A stretch of DNA of 64,000 nt from VGJV01 sp964646415 (GTDB taxonomy: Bacteria > Patescibacteriota > Minisyncoccia > UBA6257 > 2-01-FULL-56-20): positions 20,214-84,213 of the forward strand of contig CAZYEL010000001.1 in assembly GCA_964646415.1 (NCBI GenBank). Direction: 5' to 3'. Below the pieces are notes generated by a model that did no database searches, had not been told where the DNA came from, and saw only the letters and a list, made by a program, of their open reading frames with translations. Positions 34,399-43,078 of this stretch are shown piece after piece (position 1 is the first letter of the stretch; each line of letters opens with the position of its first letter). The position numbers and the translations under genes are program-made.

Positions 34399-34426
34399 GT
34401 TATAGAGGAGTCTATTCTGTTGTCAA
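34399..34426 (-). promoter_or_regulatory. Strong sigma70-type promoter of the small acidic gene
   Basis: On the minus strand a perfect TTGACA (34426-34421) and TATAAC (34404-34399) are separated by 16 bases. The predicted start near 34392 leaves a leader of about 48 bases to the ATG at 34344. Confidence 0.8.
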
Positions 34427-34441
34427 TCCCCAGACATCCCA

Positions 34442-34918
34442 TTATGCCACGAATGCTTTTGTAAGGTGTGCAACAAGCGCGATGGCGAGCGCATCGCTCG
34501 CGTCATCAATCACGGCGAGCGCGGGGCAATTAAGCACAAGGCGCACCATCTTTGCGACGGCTACCTTGTCCGCAAGGCCATACCCGGTGAGGTGCGATTT
34601 TATTTCTCCCGGGCCGAACTCGGCGATGGGAAGGTTGTGTTCTGCGGCGGCAAGGAGAATAACGCCCCTCGCTTGCGCCACCGCAACCCCCGTTTTCTGG
34701 TTCTTCGTGATGTAGAGCTTCTCAACAGCAACCCCCGAGGGATGGAACTTCCTAATCATCGCATCCATCCCTTTCTTGATATCCAGGAGACGCAGGTACG
34801 CGTTCTCGCGGCGCACCGGGAGAAGCCCCGCGGAAAGGAAGCGGCATTCGTTGCGAGTGCTCTCTATGACGCCGTAGCCTGCGCGGTGCGTGCCGGGGTC
34901 GATGCCGAGGATAACCAT
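34442..34918 (-). CDS. ruvC: Holliday junction resolvase RuvC
   Basis: 158 aa. The acidic active site is complete: Asp7 in ILGIDPGTHRAGYG, Glu66 in VAVEKLY, and the pair in DDASDALAIAL. RuvC cuts Holliday junctions moved by RuvAB. ATG 34918 gives the canonical start MVILGIDPG; the frame upstream to 34984 is repeat sequence. ruvB (37625) and ruvA (47554) are present elsewhere in the window, so all three Ruv proteins are encoded, but not in one operon. Confidence 0.95.
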   Translation of the reverse strand: MVILGIDPGTHRAGYGVIESTRNECRFLSAGLLPVRRENAYLRLLDIKKGMDAMIRKFHPSGVAVEKLYITKNQKTGVAVAQARGVILLAAAEHNLPIAEFGPGEIKSHLTGYGLADKVAVAKMVRLVLNCPALAVIDDASDALAIALVAHLTKAFVA

Positions 34919-35020
34919 AAGAGAATTTCTAATTATTCTAATTGACCTAATTTCTAAAGAAATCCCAATGAATGAAAATCTCACGTTGAGACATTCGTGC
35001 TTGGGATTTACTTAGGTTAA
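34919..35020. repeat. AT-rich inverted repeat between ruvC and yebC
   Basis: CTAATTATTCTAATTGACCTAATTT and the right part GATTTACTTAGGTTAATTAGGAT are imperfect inverses, with CAATGAATG...CATTCGTGCTTGG between them. It resembles the repeats at 985-1119 and 35572-35690. No gene. Confidence 0.55.
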
Positions 35021-35551
35021 TTAGGATTTTGCATTGGTGTACACTTCCTGCACGTCCAGATGCTCTTCAAGCGTGGCGATGAGCACGGCGAGTTTCGCTG
35101 CATCTTCCGGCGCGAGGGAGAGGGGGAACGTTGCGTGCCGCCCCCCCTCTTTTTCTTCAAATGCCCATGTGACGCTTCCTGGTTCCGCCCATTTTCCCTC
35201 ATGCGCGGTAAGTACATGCTTCACTTCGGAAACGGTTCTGTTGCGGTTGTCCGTCGTCGCTTCGATGAGGAGGGCGGTGCCGCCGGGACCGTATGCCTCA
35301 AAGAGGAGTTCTTCGATTGCGTCGCCGGCTTCGCGAGCTCGCCCAATGGCCCGTGCGATGTTCTCCGCAGGCACATTTTCCGCGCGCGCTTTTTCAACCG
35401 CAGTCCGCAGGCGCGGGTTGAAGTCCGGGTTTGGGTCCTTTTTCGCCGCCGCGGTTATGAGCGCGAGAAGCTTTGAGAATACGACCCCTCGCTTTTTGTC
35501 CGTAATCTCTTTTTTGTGCTTGATACCCGCCCAGTGGGAATGGCCTGACAT
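35021..35551 (-). CDS. YebC/PmpR-family translational or transcriptional regulator, short form
   Basis: 176 aa. MSGHSHWAGIKHKKEITDKKRG is the family N-terminus, and FEAYGPGGTALLIEATTDNRNRT is the conserved second-domain motif. The normal length is about 240-250 residues; here the C-terminal region is shortened by about 65 residues, ending in LDVQEVYTNAKS, which still matches the terminal VYTN element. The missing part therefore seems to be internal (domain 3) rather than a truncation at the end. Recent work links YebC to translation of polyproline, older work to transcription. It lies upstream of ruvC on the same strand, as is common. Confidence 0.92.
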   Translation of the reverse strand: MSGHSHWAGIKHKKEITDKKRGVVFSKLLALITAAAKKDPNPDFNPRLRTAVEKARAENVPAENIARAIGRAREAGDAIEELLFEAYGPGGTALLIEATTDNRNRTVSEVKHVLTAHEGKWAEPGSVTWAFEEKEGGRHATFPLSLAPEDAAKLAVLIATLEEHLDVQEVYTNAKS

Positions 35552-35571
35552 ACTGCCAGCATAGCCGGAAA

Positions 35572-35690
35572 GTTCTAAATTTCAAATCCCAAATTCCAAA
35601 AATCTCAAAACCAAAACCTCCAATTACTTCAAACTGTGCGCCGATCATTCGGTTGGAATTTGGAGCTTGGGGATTGGAATTTGTAAGGTG
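35572..35690. repeat. AT-rich inverted repeat between yebC and pilB
   Basis: TTTCAAATCCCAAATTCCAAAAATCTC on the left and GGAATTTGGAGCTTGGGGATTGGAAT on the right are imperfect inverses around CAAACTGTGCGCCGATCATTCGG. It belongs to the dispersed AAATTCCAA family and occupies the divergent promoter region of yebC and pilB. Confidence 0.6.
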
Positions 35691-35708
35691 TGGGGTATAG
35701 TGGGAAGA

Positions 35709-37388
35709 ATGAATCAAGCTGTCCCCACGCCCCTAAACGAAGAACTTGAAAAACTGCGCCGCGAAGGCGAAGAGCGTGCGGCAAAACGCCTCGCAGAAGA
35801 GTTGGGGTATCCGTATGTGGACATCAGCAAAACCCCCGCGTCTTTCGAGGCGATTACCGCCGTTCCGGAGTTTCAAGCCCGGGGGGCTTTTTTGGCGGGA
35901 CTTGAGCGTGGCGATCGGACGCTTGCAGTGGCGGTAGCCGATCCGCGTCTTCCCCCGACCATGAGACTTCTTGTCGAACTCAAGAAGGAATTTTCCGGGC
36001 TTAAAATAGTGATGGCATCGCGCTCGGGGATCTCCCAGCTATGGCACATGTACGCCTTTGCCGCAAAGGAGGCAAAGGGCATCACGGGAAGGGTCGAGTT
36101 TGAGGAGCGGCTTGCGGAGCTTACGCAGAAGCTCATAAGTTTCCATGCGGCGAAGGAAACGTTTGACGGTCTCGATTTCACAAAGACGAGCACGACGGAG
36201 CTCCTTGAAATGCTTCTTGCGGGGGCTTTTGCAAACGACGCCTCCGACGTGCATTGCGAAGCAGAAGAGAAATATGCGAAGTTCCGTCTACGCATCGACG
36301 GTCGTCTCCACGACGTGGCGACTACGGTCCCCATAAAAAATTACGAGTCCCTCCTCGCGCGCTTCAAGCTTCTTGCGGGGATGAAGATGAACGTTCGCGA
36401 CGAAGCGCAAGATGGGAGGTTCGCCGTGCGCACGGCGAAGGATAGGGAAATAGAAATTCGCGTTTCGATTGTCCCCTCCGAATTCGGCGAGACGGTGGTG
36501 ATGCGGCTTCTTGATCCCAAAGCCATCAATCTGAAGTTCGCGGACCTTGGGCTTCGAGACGATGACCTCGCTATTGTAAGCGCCGAACTTGCGAGGCCGA
36601 ACGGCCTTATTCTGAATACCGGCCCCACCGGTTCCGGGAAAACCACCACGCTGTACACGTTTCTGCGGAAGCTGAACGACCCCGAGGTGAAGGTTATTAC
36701 CGTCGAGGACCCGATCGAGTATCAGGTGGAGGGCATTGAACAGACGCAGGTGGATGTCGAGGCGGGGTACACCTTCGCGAGTGGACTGCGCGCGATTGTG
36801 CGGCAGGACCCCGATGTGATTCTTGTGGGAGAAATCCGCGACATGGAAACTGCGGACATCGCGCTTCAGGCTGCGCTTACCGGCCACCTCGTACTCTCGA
36901 CTTTGCACACGAACGACGCGGTGGGCGCGGTGCCGAGGCTCACCAATCTCGGCATAAAACCCGCAACGATAGGGGCGGCAATGTCGCTCGTAATTGCGCA
37001 GCGCCTTGTACGGAAGCTTTGCGCGGCGTGCAGGAAGGAAGTCCCTATTGCGCCGGAGATGGAGCGGCAGATTCAGTCATTTCTCAAAAAAATTCCCGCG
37101 CGGGTGGATCGTAAGGGATACGAGTACCCCACGATTTTTGAGCCCGTCGGGTGCGACGCGTGCAATCACTTCGGTTACAAAGGGCGCGTCGGGATTTTCG
37201 AGTTTTTCCGCGGAGGACCGGAACTTGAAGAAGCGATTCTTCGGGAAGTTGCGGAAACGGTGCTCACGCAGCTTGCGGCGAAGCAGGGAATGGTGACTAT
37301 GCAGGAGGATGGCGTCTTGAAGGCTTTCTGTGGTATCACTAGTTTGAAGGAGGTGGAGGAAGTGACGGGCCCTTTGAAATGGGGATAG
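35709..37388 (+). CDS. pilB: PilB/GspE-type pilus assembly ATPase
   Basis: 559 aa. An N-terminal MshEN-like region (ELGYPYVDISKTPASFEAI) is followed by the ATPase core: Walker A GPTGSGKTTTLY, the Asp box VITVEDPIEYQVEG, Walker B VILVGEIRDMETADIAL and the His box STLHTNDA. The C-terminal zinc motif reads CAACRK...CDACNH, the tetracysteine of extension ATPases rather than of PilT. It powers type IV pilus extension at the inner membrane. No other pilus genes are adjacent here. ATG 35709 is used; codons upstream are intergenic repeat. Confidence 0.92.
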   Translation: MNQAVPTPLNEELEKLRREGEERAAKRLAEELGYPYVDISKTPASFEAITAVPEFQARGAFLAGLERGDRTLAVAVADPRLPPTMRLLVELKKEFSGLKIVMASRSGISQLWHMYAFAAKEAKGITGRVEFEERLAELTQKLISFHAAKETFDGLDFTKTSTTELLEMLLAGAFANDASDVHCEAEEKYAKFRLRIDGRLHDVATTVPIKNYESLLARFKLLAGMKMNVRDEAQDGRFAVRTAKDREIEIRVSIVPSEFGETVVMRLLDPKAINLKFADLGLRDDDLAIVSAELARPNGLILNTGPTGSGKTTTLYTFLRKLNDPEVKVITVEDPIEYQVEGIEQTQVDVEAGYTFASGLRAIVRQDPDVILVGEIRDMETADIALQAALTGHLVLSTLHTNDAVGAVPRLTNLGIKPATIGAAMSLVIAQRLVRKLCAACRKEVPIAPEMERQIQSFLKKIPARVDRKGYEYPTIFEPVGCDACNHFGYKGRVGIFEFFRGGPELEEAILREVAETVLTQLAAKQGMVTMQEDGVLKAFCGITSLKEVEEVTGPLKWG

Positions 37389-37422
37389 CCCCGGATGCGG
37401 GGTTACTTGAGGGAACAGTCGA

Positions 37423-37587
37423 CTGAGATCTGAGGGCATAATCCGACTTGCGTCGGACGATGGGTCTGTCCGGTTTACACCGGGCAGGATAGAATTACTT
37501 CGAGGAGAAGCTTCGCCGAAGCCAAGCTGTCCTGAAAAATTTAGAAATAATTCCAGCCCTCAGATCTCAGGCGAGTGTCATTACGGT
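37423..37587 (-). ncRNA. Candidate structured RNA between pilB and ruvB
   Basis: A perfect 15-bp terminal helix (CTGAGATCTGAGGGC at 37423-37437 with its complement at 37556-37570) encloses 118 bases. Inside are hairpins CCGAC-TTGC-GTCGG (37443-37456), CTGTCCGG-TTTACA-CCGGGCAG (37466-37487), and GCTTC-GCC-GAAGC (37510-37522). On the minus strand an extended -10 promoter (TTGACA-17-TGCTACCAT element) would start the transcript near 37587, so the RNA is probably minus-strand, about 165 nt. The family is unknown; 6S RNA has a similar length, but the branched interior does not fit well. No U-tract terminator is seen. Confidence 0.55.
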
Positions 37588-37593
37588 GCGGAG

Positions 37594-37622
37594 ATGGTAG
37601 CATAAAAAATATTTATTGTCAA
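37594..37622 (-). promoter_or_regulatory. Minus-strand promoter for the candidate RNA
   Basis: TTGACA (37622-37617) and TACCAT (37599-37594) are separated by 17 bases, with TGC immediately before the -10 giving the extended TGn motif. It points away from ruvB and toward the structured region. Confidence 0.6.
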
Positions 37623-37624
37623 GT

Positions 37625-38629
37625 ATGTCAAGCATACCTCCCCGGAAGCTCAAAAACGACGATGGAGCGGCTGACCAGGCGCTCCGCCCCACCACGTGGG
37701 ATACGTACGTAGGGCAGAAACGGGTGAAAGACAATTTAAAGATTCTTATTGAGGCCGCAAAGCGACGGGGAGAGGCGGCGGACCACCTTCTTTTCTCCGG
37801 ACCCGCTGGTTTGGGGAAAACGACGCTTGCCCACCTTGTTGCGCGTGAGCTTGGGAGCCCCGTCAAAATAACTTCGGGCCCCGCGATTGAGAAAATGGGC
37901 GACCTTGCAGCGATTTTGACCAATCTCGAGTCCGGCGAGGTACTCTTCATCGACGAAGCGCATCGCATCAACCGGATGATCGAAGAAGTGCTCTATCCCG
38001 CGATGGAGATGCGCAAGCTTCATGTAGTGGTGGGGAAAGGTCCCTCTGCGCGCACGCTCACGCTTGATCTTCCCGCCTTCACTCTCATAGCTGCGACTAC
38101 GCGCGAGAACTTGCTTTCGCAGCCCTTGCGGTCGCGCTTTGGCGCCACGTTCCGGTTGGAGTATTACCGGGCTTCCGATATCGCCCGGATTCTCGAGCGT
38201 TCTGCGGGAATACTTAATATGGCGATTGATGCGGAAGGAATCAATGTGCTTGCGCGTGCATCGCGCGGCACGCCGCGGGTCGCGAACCGGCTTCTCCGCC
38301 GCGCCAGGGATTATGCGGAGGTGCACGGAAAAACGGTGATTGATAAGGAGGTGAGTCAGGGCACTCTCGGGCTTCTCGAAGTGGATGAACTGGGACTCGA
38401 GCCGCAGGACAGGAAGCTGCTTCAGATTATCATCACGAAGTTCGGCGGCGGACCGGTGGGAGTAGGGACGCTTGCGGCGGCGTTAAACGAAGAGCGTGGC
38501 GTGATTGAGGACATTTATGAGCCGTATCTTATGGCATTGGGATTCTTGCAGCGCTCGGCGGCGGGGCGCATTGTGTTGCCCCCCGCGTATGACCACCTCG
38601 GAGTCGCGCGGCGCGGCGATTTGTTGTAA
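37625..38629 (+). CDS. ruvB: Holliday junction branch-migration ATPase RuvB
   Basis: 334 aa. Walker A SGPAGLGKTTLA, Walker B LFIDEAHRINR, sensor 1 AATTRENLLSQPLRSRFG, and the C-terminal winged helix (LLEVDELGLEPQDRKLLQ; GVGTLAAALNEE). It forms hexameric motors on RuvA-bound junctions. ATG 37625 (MSSIPPRKLKND) is preferred over a TTG nine bases upstream. tsaE follows three bases later. The 5' end overlaps a minus-strand promoter for the RNA candidate. Confidence 0.96.
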   Translation: MSSIPPRKLKNDDGAADQALRPTTWDTYVGQKRVKDNLKILIEAAKRRGEAADHLLFSGPAGLGKTTLAHLVARELGSPVKITSGPAIEKMGDLAAILTNLESGEVLFIDEAHRINRMIEEVLYPAMEMRKLHVVVGKGPSARTLTLDLPAFTLIAATTRENLLSQPLRSRFGATFRLEYYRASDIARILERSAGILNMAIDAEGINVLARASRGTPRVANRLLRRARDYAEVHGKTVIDKEVSQGTLGLLEVDELGLEPQDRKLLQIIITKFGGGPVGVGTLAAALNEERGVIEDIYEPYLMALGFLQRSAAGRIVLPPAYDHLGVARRGDLL

Positions 38630-38632
38630 CGT

Positions 38633-39076
38633 ATGCGCTCCATCAGCACTTCCCCTCGGGAGACGGAGCGCCTCGGGTTTGAACTTGCGCGGCGCCTGAA
38701 GAGAAGGCGGCGCGGCGCGGCGATTATTGCTCTTGAGGGCTCTTTGGGTGCGGGGAAAACGACTTTTGTGCGCGGCGCGCTTCGTGCGCTCGGCGTGCGG
38801 CGCCGCGTGACAAGCCCCACTTTTATACTCGTGAAGCGTGTCGCGATTTCTTCTCCGCGTCGCAGGGAGTTTTCTTTTGCGTATCATGCCGACCTCTACC
38901 GAATTCGCAGTATGCATGCCGCGCGGGCGCTGGAACTTCGGGATATTCTGGACAATCCCCAAAACGCGGTATTTATTGAATGGGCGGGGAACGCGCCCCG
39001 GCTTCTCCCGCGGCATACGGTGCGTGTGTTGTTCGAGCATGGGGCGAGCGAGAAGGAGCGATGGATCACTATCTAG
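38633..39076 (+). CDS. tsaE: tRNA threonylcarbamoyladenosine biosynthesis ATPase TsaE
   Basis: 147 aa. Walker A GSLGAGKTTFVRG, then TSPTFILVKR, HADLYRI and VFIEWAGNAP are the TsaE/YjeE signatures. It works with TsaB, TsaC and TsaD to make t6A at position 37 of ANN-decoding tRNAs. The protein is rather arginine-rich at the N-terminus (KRRRRGAAI). It lies three bases after ruvB and one base before polA, so these form an operon. Confidence 0.93.
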   Translation: MRSISTSPRETERLGFELARRLKRRRRGAAIIALEGSLGAGKTTFVRGALRALGVRRRVTSPTFILVKRVAISSPRRREFSFAYHADLYRIRSMHAARALELRDILDNPQNAVFIEWAGNAPRLLPRHTVRVLFEHGASEKERWITI

Positions 39077-39077
39077 C

Positions 39078-41591
39078 ATGAACAACGCAAAAAAAGACGA
39101 CATATTTCTGATTGACGCGAATTCGCTCATCCACCGGGCGTTTCATGCGTTGCCGCCTTTAACCTCACCCGACGGCGCGCCGGTGCAAGCGCTCTACGGC
39201 GTGGCAAGCATTCTTTTAAAGTTATGGAAGGAAGAGAAGCTGCGGTACGCGGCGGCGCTCTTCGATCGTCCGGAGCCCACGTTCCGGAAGGAATGGTACG
39301 AGGCGTATAAAGCGCAGCGCGCGAAAGCGCCCGATGAACTGGTTTCGCAGCTCATCGAAGCCCACCGGCTCTTTGAAGTGTTTGGCATACCGGTTTTCGA
39401 AGCTCCCGGGTGGGAAGCGGACGACCTGATTGCCACGCTCGCACGCCGATTCGGAAACGCTTCGGATGCGCGAGTGGTGATTCTGACAGGCGACCTCGAT
39501 ACGCTCCAGCTTGTCGAGGACGACCACGTCGTGGTGAGGGCTTTGAAAACCGGGATCAGCGACACCGTGCTCTATGACGAAGCGGCGGTCAAGGCCCGGT
39601 ATGGGTTGGCGCCGCGCCAGTTGATTGATTACAAGGCGCTTGTGGGCGACGCGTCGGACAACGTAAAAGGAGTGCCAGGGGTGGGGCCGAAGACCGCCGC
39701 CCAGCTTCTCCAAAAGTTCGGGACGCTTGAGAAGTTTTATGCTGCCGCATCAAGCGATGAAAGACTCGCGAAGAAGGTTTTGCCGCACCGCGACGCGGCA
39801 GCGCTTGCGAAGATTCTCGTTACTCTCCGGGACGATGCGCCTCTTATTCCCACGCCGCGGGAAGCGCTTGCGGTGCCGCCCACGGCGGATGGCGCCCGCG
39901 CGTATTTCGAAAAATTCGGTTTCCGCGCGCTCATAAAAAGGATGGGAGGGGAAATCTCCGCGGCTCTTCCTGCGGTGGAAACAATTGCGACTAATAAAAA
40001 GGACGTGCCCGCCGTAGCCTTGCCCGCCCATCGTAGCTTTGGCGAAGCGAAGGCGCTTCCCGCGCACGCAGTGGTACGGGACGATGCGGCGCGCCCGTTC
40101 CCTTCGGGAGATGTGGTTAAAGTGGGATTTGGCATAAAAAATATTCTGAAGCGCGCGTGGCGAGCGGAGAAAGATTTGCCGCCTCCCTATTGGGATCTGG
40201 GTGTGGCGGCGTGGCTCCTTGACCCCGATTCTCACGCGCAAGAACCCGCACAGATATTCCAAAGGCTTGCACATGCTGCATGGGGCGGCTCCGACGCACA
40301 CCATGAAGCGCTCTTTGCGCATGAGCATCGGGCACTTGCCGAGGCGGGGCTCCTCGACGTCTTCCGCGAGCTCGAGATGCCGCTCCTTCGGGTGCTCGGA
40401 GAAATGGAGCAAACGGGAATTATTCTCTCCCGTGAGCAGCTTGCCACGCTTCTCGCGAAGACCGACGATCACTTGGCGCTCCTTGAGCGGGGGATATTCC
40501 GGCTCGCCGGGGAGGAATTCAATCTGAACTCGCCTCGGGAGGTAGGGAAGATTCTTTTTGAAAAGCTCGGTATCCACGGCGCGCAAATGAAAACCCCCGG
40601 CGGGAAACGCTCCACGCGGGAAGAAGCGCTTCTCTCTCTTGCGGACGGGCACCCGATTGTGAAATCGATTCTCGAGCATCGCGAGTTTTTCAAAATCCGC
40701 TCAACCTACCTCGCGCCACTTCTCGCGCGCATCGAGAAAGACGGCCGCGTGCGGACGGAATTTCTCCAGACTGGAGCCGCGACGGGGCGGTTGAGTTCGC
40801 AGGCGCCAAACCTTCAAAACATTCCGCAGAACTTCATCTGGGCAAAAGAATTGCGCGCGGCATTCGTGGCGCCCGCGGACTGGTCGTTCCTCACCCTCGA
40901 TTACACGCAGCTCGAGCTTCGCATCCTAGCCGCGGTTTCGGGGGACCCCGAGCTCATCGGTGCCTGCGCGCGTGGTGAAGACCTCCACCGCCTTACCGCC
41001 TCGCGCGCGCTCGGCATTCCCCTGGAGAATGTGGGGGATAAAGAGCGCCGGCTTGCGAAGACGCTGAACTTCGGATTGGCGTACGGGATGGGCGCGCGCG
41101 CATTCGCGCAGGCTGCGGGAATCAGCGGGGAAGAAGCGAAGCGTTTCATCGCCCGGTATTTTAAGACGTTCACGCATGTGAAGGAGTGGCAGGAATCCGT
41201 GAAGGCGGAGGCGCGGGCCACGGGGTTTGTGCAGACGTTTTCTGGCAGGCGCCGCTACCTTCCCGCGATTCTTTCTCCTGCGCCGCAGTTCCGCGCGGAG
41301 GCGGAACGGGCGGCAATCAATCACCCCATTCAGGGGCTTGGCGCCGACATTATGAAACGGGCGATGATTGGTATGCGGGAGGAATTCCGCGCGCGCGGGT
41401 GGGATGAAACGGCGCACCTCCTGCTCTCCATTCATGATGAATTGTTGCTCGAAGTGCGCGATGATATGATGGAGGCAATCGCGCCCCGCGCGCGGGCAAT
41501 TATGGAGCAGGCATATCCGCTTAAAGTGCCGCTCACCGTGAAGGTGGCGGCGGGGAAGGACTGGGGGCATTTAACGCCAGTCAATGGTTGA
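39078..41591 (+). CDS. polA: DNA polymerase I (5'-nuclease plus polymerase; proofreading domain degenerate)
   Basis: 837 aa. The N-terminal 5'-nuclease domain has FLIDANSLIHRAFHAL, EADDLIATLA and KGVPGVGPKTAAQLL. The middle domain lacks the first DE exonuclease motif and is rewritten as GFGIKNILKRAW, so proofreading is unlikely. The polymerase has motif A DYTQLELRILA, motif B RRLAKTLNFGLAYGM and motif C SIHDELLLE. It acts in Okazaki-fragment processing and repair. ATG 39078 follows the tsaE stop by one base; a longer upstream frame is only overlap with tsaE. Confidence 0.95.
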   Translation: MNNAKKDDIFLIDANSLIHRAFHALPPLTSPDGAPVQALYGVASILLKLWKEEKLRYAAALFDRPEPTFRKEWYEAYKAQRAKAPDELVSQLIEAHRLFEVFGIPVFEAPGWEADDLIATLARRFGNASDARVVILTGDLDTLQLVEDDHVVVRALKTGISDTVLYDEAAVKARYGLAPRQLIDYKALVGDASDNVKGVPGVGPKTAAQLLQKFGTLEKFYAAASSDERLAKKVLPHRDAAALAKILVTLRDDAPLIPTPREALAVPPTADGARAYFEKFGFRALIKRMGGEISAALPAVETIATNKKDVPAVALPAHRSFGEAKALPAHAVVRDDAARPFPSGDVVKVGFGIKNILKRAWRAEKDLPPPYWDLGVAAWLLDPDSHAQEPAQIFQRLAHAAWGGSDAHHEALFAHEHRALAEAGLLDVFRELEMPLLRVLGEMEQTGIILSREQLATLLAKTDDHLALLERGIFRLAGEEFNLNSPREVGKILFEKLGIHGAQMKTPGGKRSTREEALLSLADGHPIVKSILEHREFFKIRSTYLAPLLARIEKDGRVRTEFLQTGAATGRLSSQAPNLQNIPQNFIWAKELRAAFVAPADWSFLTLDYTQLELRILAAVSGDPELIGACARGEDLHRLTASRALGIPLENVGDKERRLAKTLNFGLAYGMGARAFAQAAGISGEEAKRFIARYFKTFTHVKEWQESVKAEARATGFVQTFSGRRRYLPAILSPAPQFRAEAERAAINHPIQGLGADIMKRAMIGMREEFRARGWDETAHLLLSIHDELLLEVRDDMMEAIAPRARAIMEQAYPLKVPLTVKVAAGKDWGHLTPVNG

Positions 41592-41694
41592 AGGTCATAG
41601 AGGCGGGTATAGTCATCGGTAAAATGTCTTTGGCACGCAGGCTCTACGACCACCAACTCATTTCCAAACCCGCTTCCAAGACGTATAACCAATT

Positions 41695-43035
41695 ATGGAT
41701 ATTCAACAACGAAAAACTGAACAGGCAGCTCCTCCGGCAGAGAGCCGTCTCAAACTTGTGTGGCTCGGGTGTGTGCCGCTTGCTGTGGCGATTGTGATTG
41801 GTGGTTTTTTTCTCCCCATATTCCTTCTCCTTGCGCAGGCGGTCTTGCTTGTGGGAGCCGCGCTTATCATGGCGCGGGGAGTGGGCGAGGGAGGGGCATC
41901 AGCAGCGCCCGCGGCGCAGGAATTCTCGCCAAACGCATTCCGCATGGTGCTTGAGCGGCTAGGCGACGCGCTCTTCGTCTACGACAAGGATTTCAAGGTG
42001 ACCTTCTGGAATCCGGCGGCGGAGCGCGTGTTCAGCCTTCCCTCCGCGGAAGTGCTGGGGCGGGCGCTTACGCCGCAGGACGCGGAAAATCCGCGGCGGC
42101 GGCTCTTGGCGCAGGTGGCGTTTCCTTCGCTTGCCCCGGGAATGGTTGCGCGCTCGGAGGCGGGCGCGTACCCCCAAGTGACCGACCTCTCTTTCACCGA
42201 CCCCTTCCTTGAACTCCGCGTCACCTCACTTTCTTTGGGAGCCGATGTGGCGGGCATGCCCCTAGGATTTGCGAAAGTCATCCGCGACCGCACGCGCGAG
42301 ATGAGTTTGATGAAATCCAAAAACGAGTTTGTGACCATCGCTTCGCACCAGCTGCGGACGCCCGTGACCGGACTCCATTGGGCGCTCGAATCGCTCCGCA
42401 AGACGGAAGGGCTCGACGCAACCACAAAGATGCTTGTGGACGGCTCATTCACGCAGTCCGAAATTCTTTTGAGAATCATCGACGACCTTCTGGGCATTGC
42501 GAAAATCGAGGAGGGGCGGTTTGGATATGCCTTCGCGAGTACGGACCTCGTGGAATTTCTGAATAAAATTCTGGGGCAGATTTTTCCCATCGCGCAGCAT
42601 GCGAGTGTTTCGCTCTATTTCGACAAGCCTGCCGAGAAGCTCCCGCCCGTCATCGCCGACCCGCAGAAGCTCGCGATGGTGGTCTCGAACCTCGTCGAGA
42701 ATGCTATTCGCTACAACGTGAAGAACGGGAGTGTGACGGTGGGACTGAAGCACGCCGCCGAGGGACCGTTTGTGGAAGTGACGGTGAAAGACACCGGCAT
42801 CGGGATTTCTCCGGAGGATGTGAAACGGCTTTTCACGAAGTTCTTCCGTGCGGAAAACGCGGTGAAGCTCCAGACGGAGGGGAGCGGCCTCGGTCTCTAC
42901 ATCGTGCGGAACATTATTCAGGCGCACGGGGGAACGATTTGGGCGGAGTCCGAGCGCGAACGGGGGACGACATTCCACTTTACGCTTGCGACCGACCCGA
43001 ACAGGGTGCCGCGGCACGAGGTGCCGTTGGGGTAG
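41695..43035 (+). CDS. PAS-containing sensor histidine kinase
   Basis: 446 aa. Two membrane helices near the N-terminus (LAVAIVIGGFFLPIFLLLAQAVLLVGAALIM region), a PAS domain (DALFVYDKDFKVTFWNPAAERVF), an H-box with the phospho-accepting His in IASHQLRTP, and a complete HATPase_c domain (N-box NLVENAIRYNV; DTGIGISPEDVKRLF; GSGLGLYIVRNI). The outside loop is minimal, so the signal is probably sensed in the membrane or cytoplasm. No response regulator gene is adjacent, making it an orphan kinase here. The 103-bp gap after polA holds no clear gene. Confidence 0.9.
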   Translation: MDIQQRKTEQAAPPAESRLKLVWLGCVPLAVAIVIGGFFLPIFLLLAQAVLLVGAALIMARGVGEGGASAAPAAQEFSPNAFRMVLERLGDALFVYDKDFKVTFWNPAAERVFSLPSAEVLGRALTPQDAENPRRRLLAQVAFPSLAPGMVARSEAGAYPQVTDLSFTDPFLELRVTSLSLGADVAGMPLGFAKVIRDRTREMSLMKSKNEFVTIASHQLRTPVTGLHWALESLRKTEGLDATTKMLVDGSFTQSEILLRIIDDLLGIAKIEEGRFGYAFASTDLVEFLNKILGQIFPIAQHASVSLYFDKPAEKLPPVIADPQKLAMVVSNLVENAIRYNVKNGSVTVGLKHAAEGPFVEVTVKDTGIGISPEDVKRLFTKFFRAENAVKLQTEGSGLGLYIVRNIIQAHGGTIWAESERERGTTFHFTLATDPNRVPRHEVPLG

Positions 43036-43078
43036 AAAATAGAACCTAGTAAAGTGGTAGGAGATACACTCGTGCCAT

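Noticed and set aside
37423..37587. Identification of the pilB-ruvB RNA as 6S, SRP, tmRNA or RNase P RNA
   Set aside because: Diagnostic sequences (SRP GNAR/AGCAG loop region, tmRNA tRNA-like end, RNase P conserved cores) are absent, and the branched interior does not fit 6S.
38838..39077. Extended N-terminus of polA
   Set aside because: The extra codons overlap tsaE in another frame; the conserved FLIDANSLIHRAF start fits ATG 39078.
41592..41694. Small gene between polA and the histidine kinase (frame beginning MSLARRLYDHQL)
   Set aside because: It continues out of frame across the kinase start and shows no ribosome-binding site; treated as spacer.
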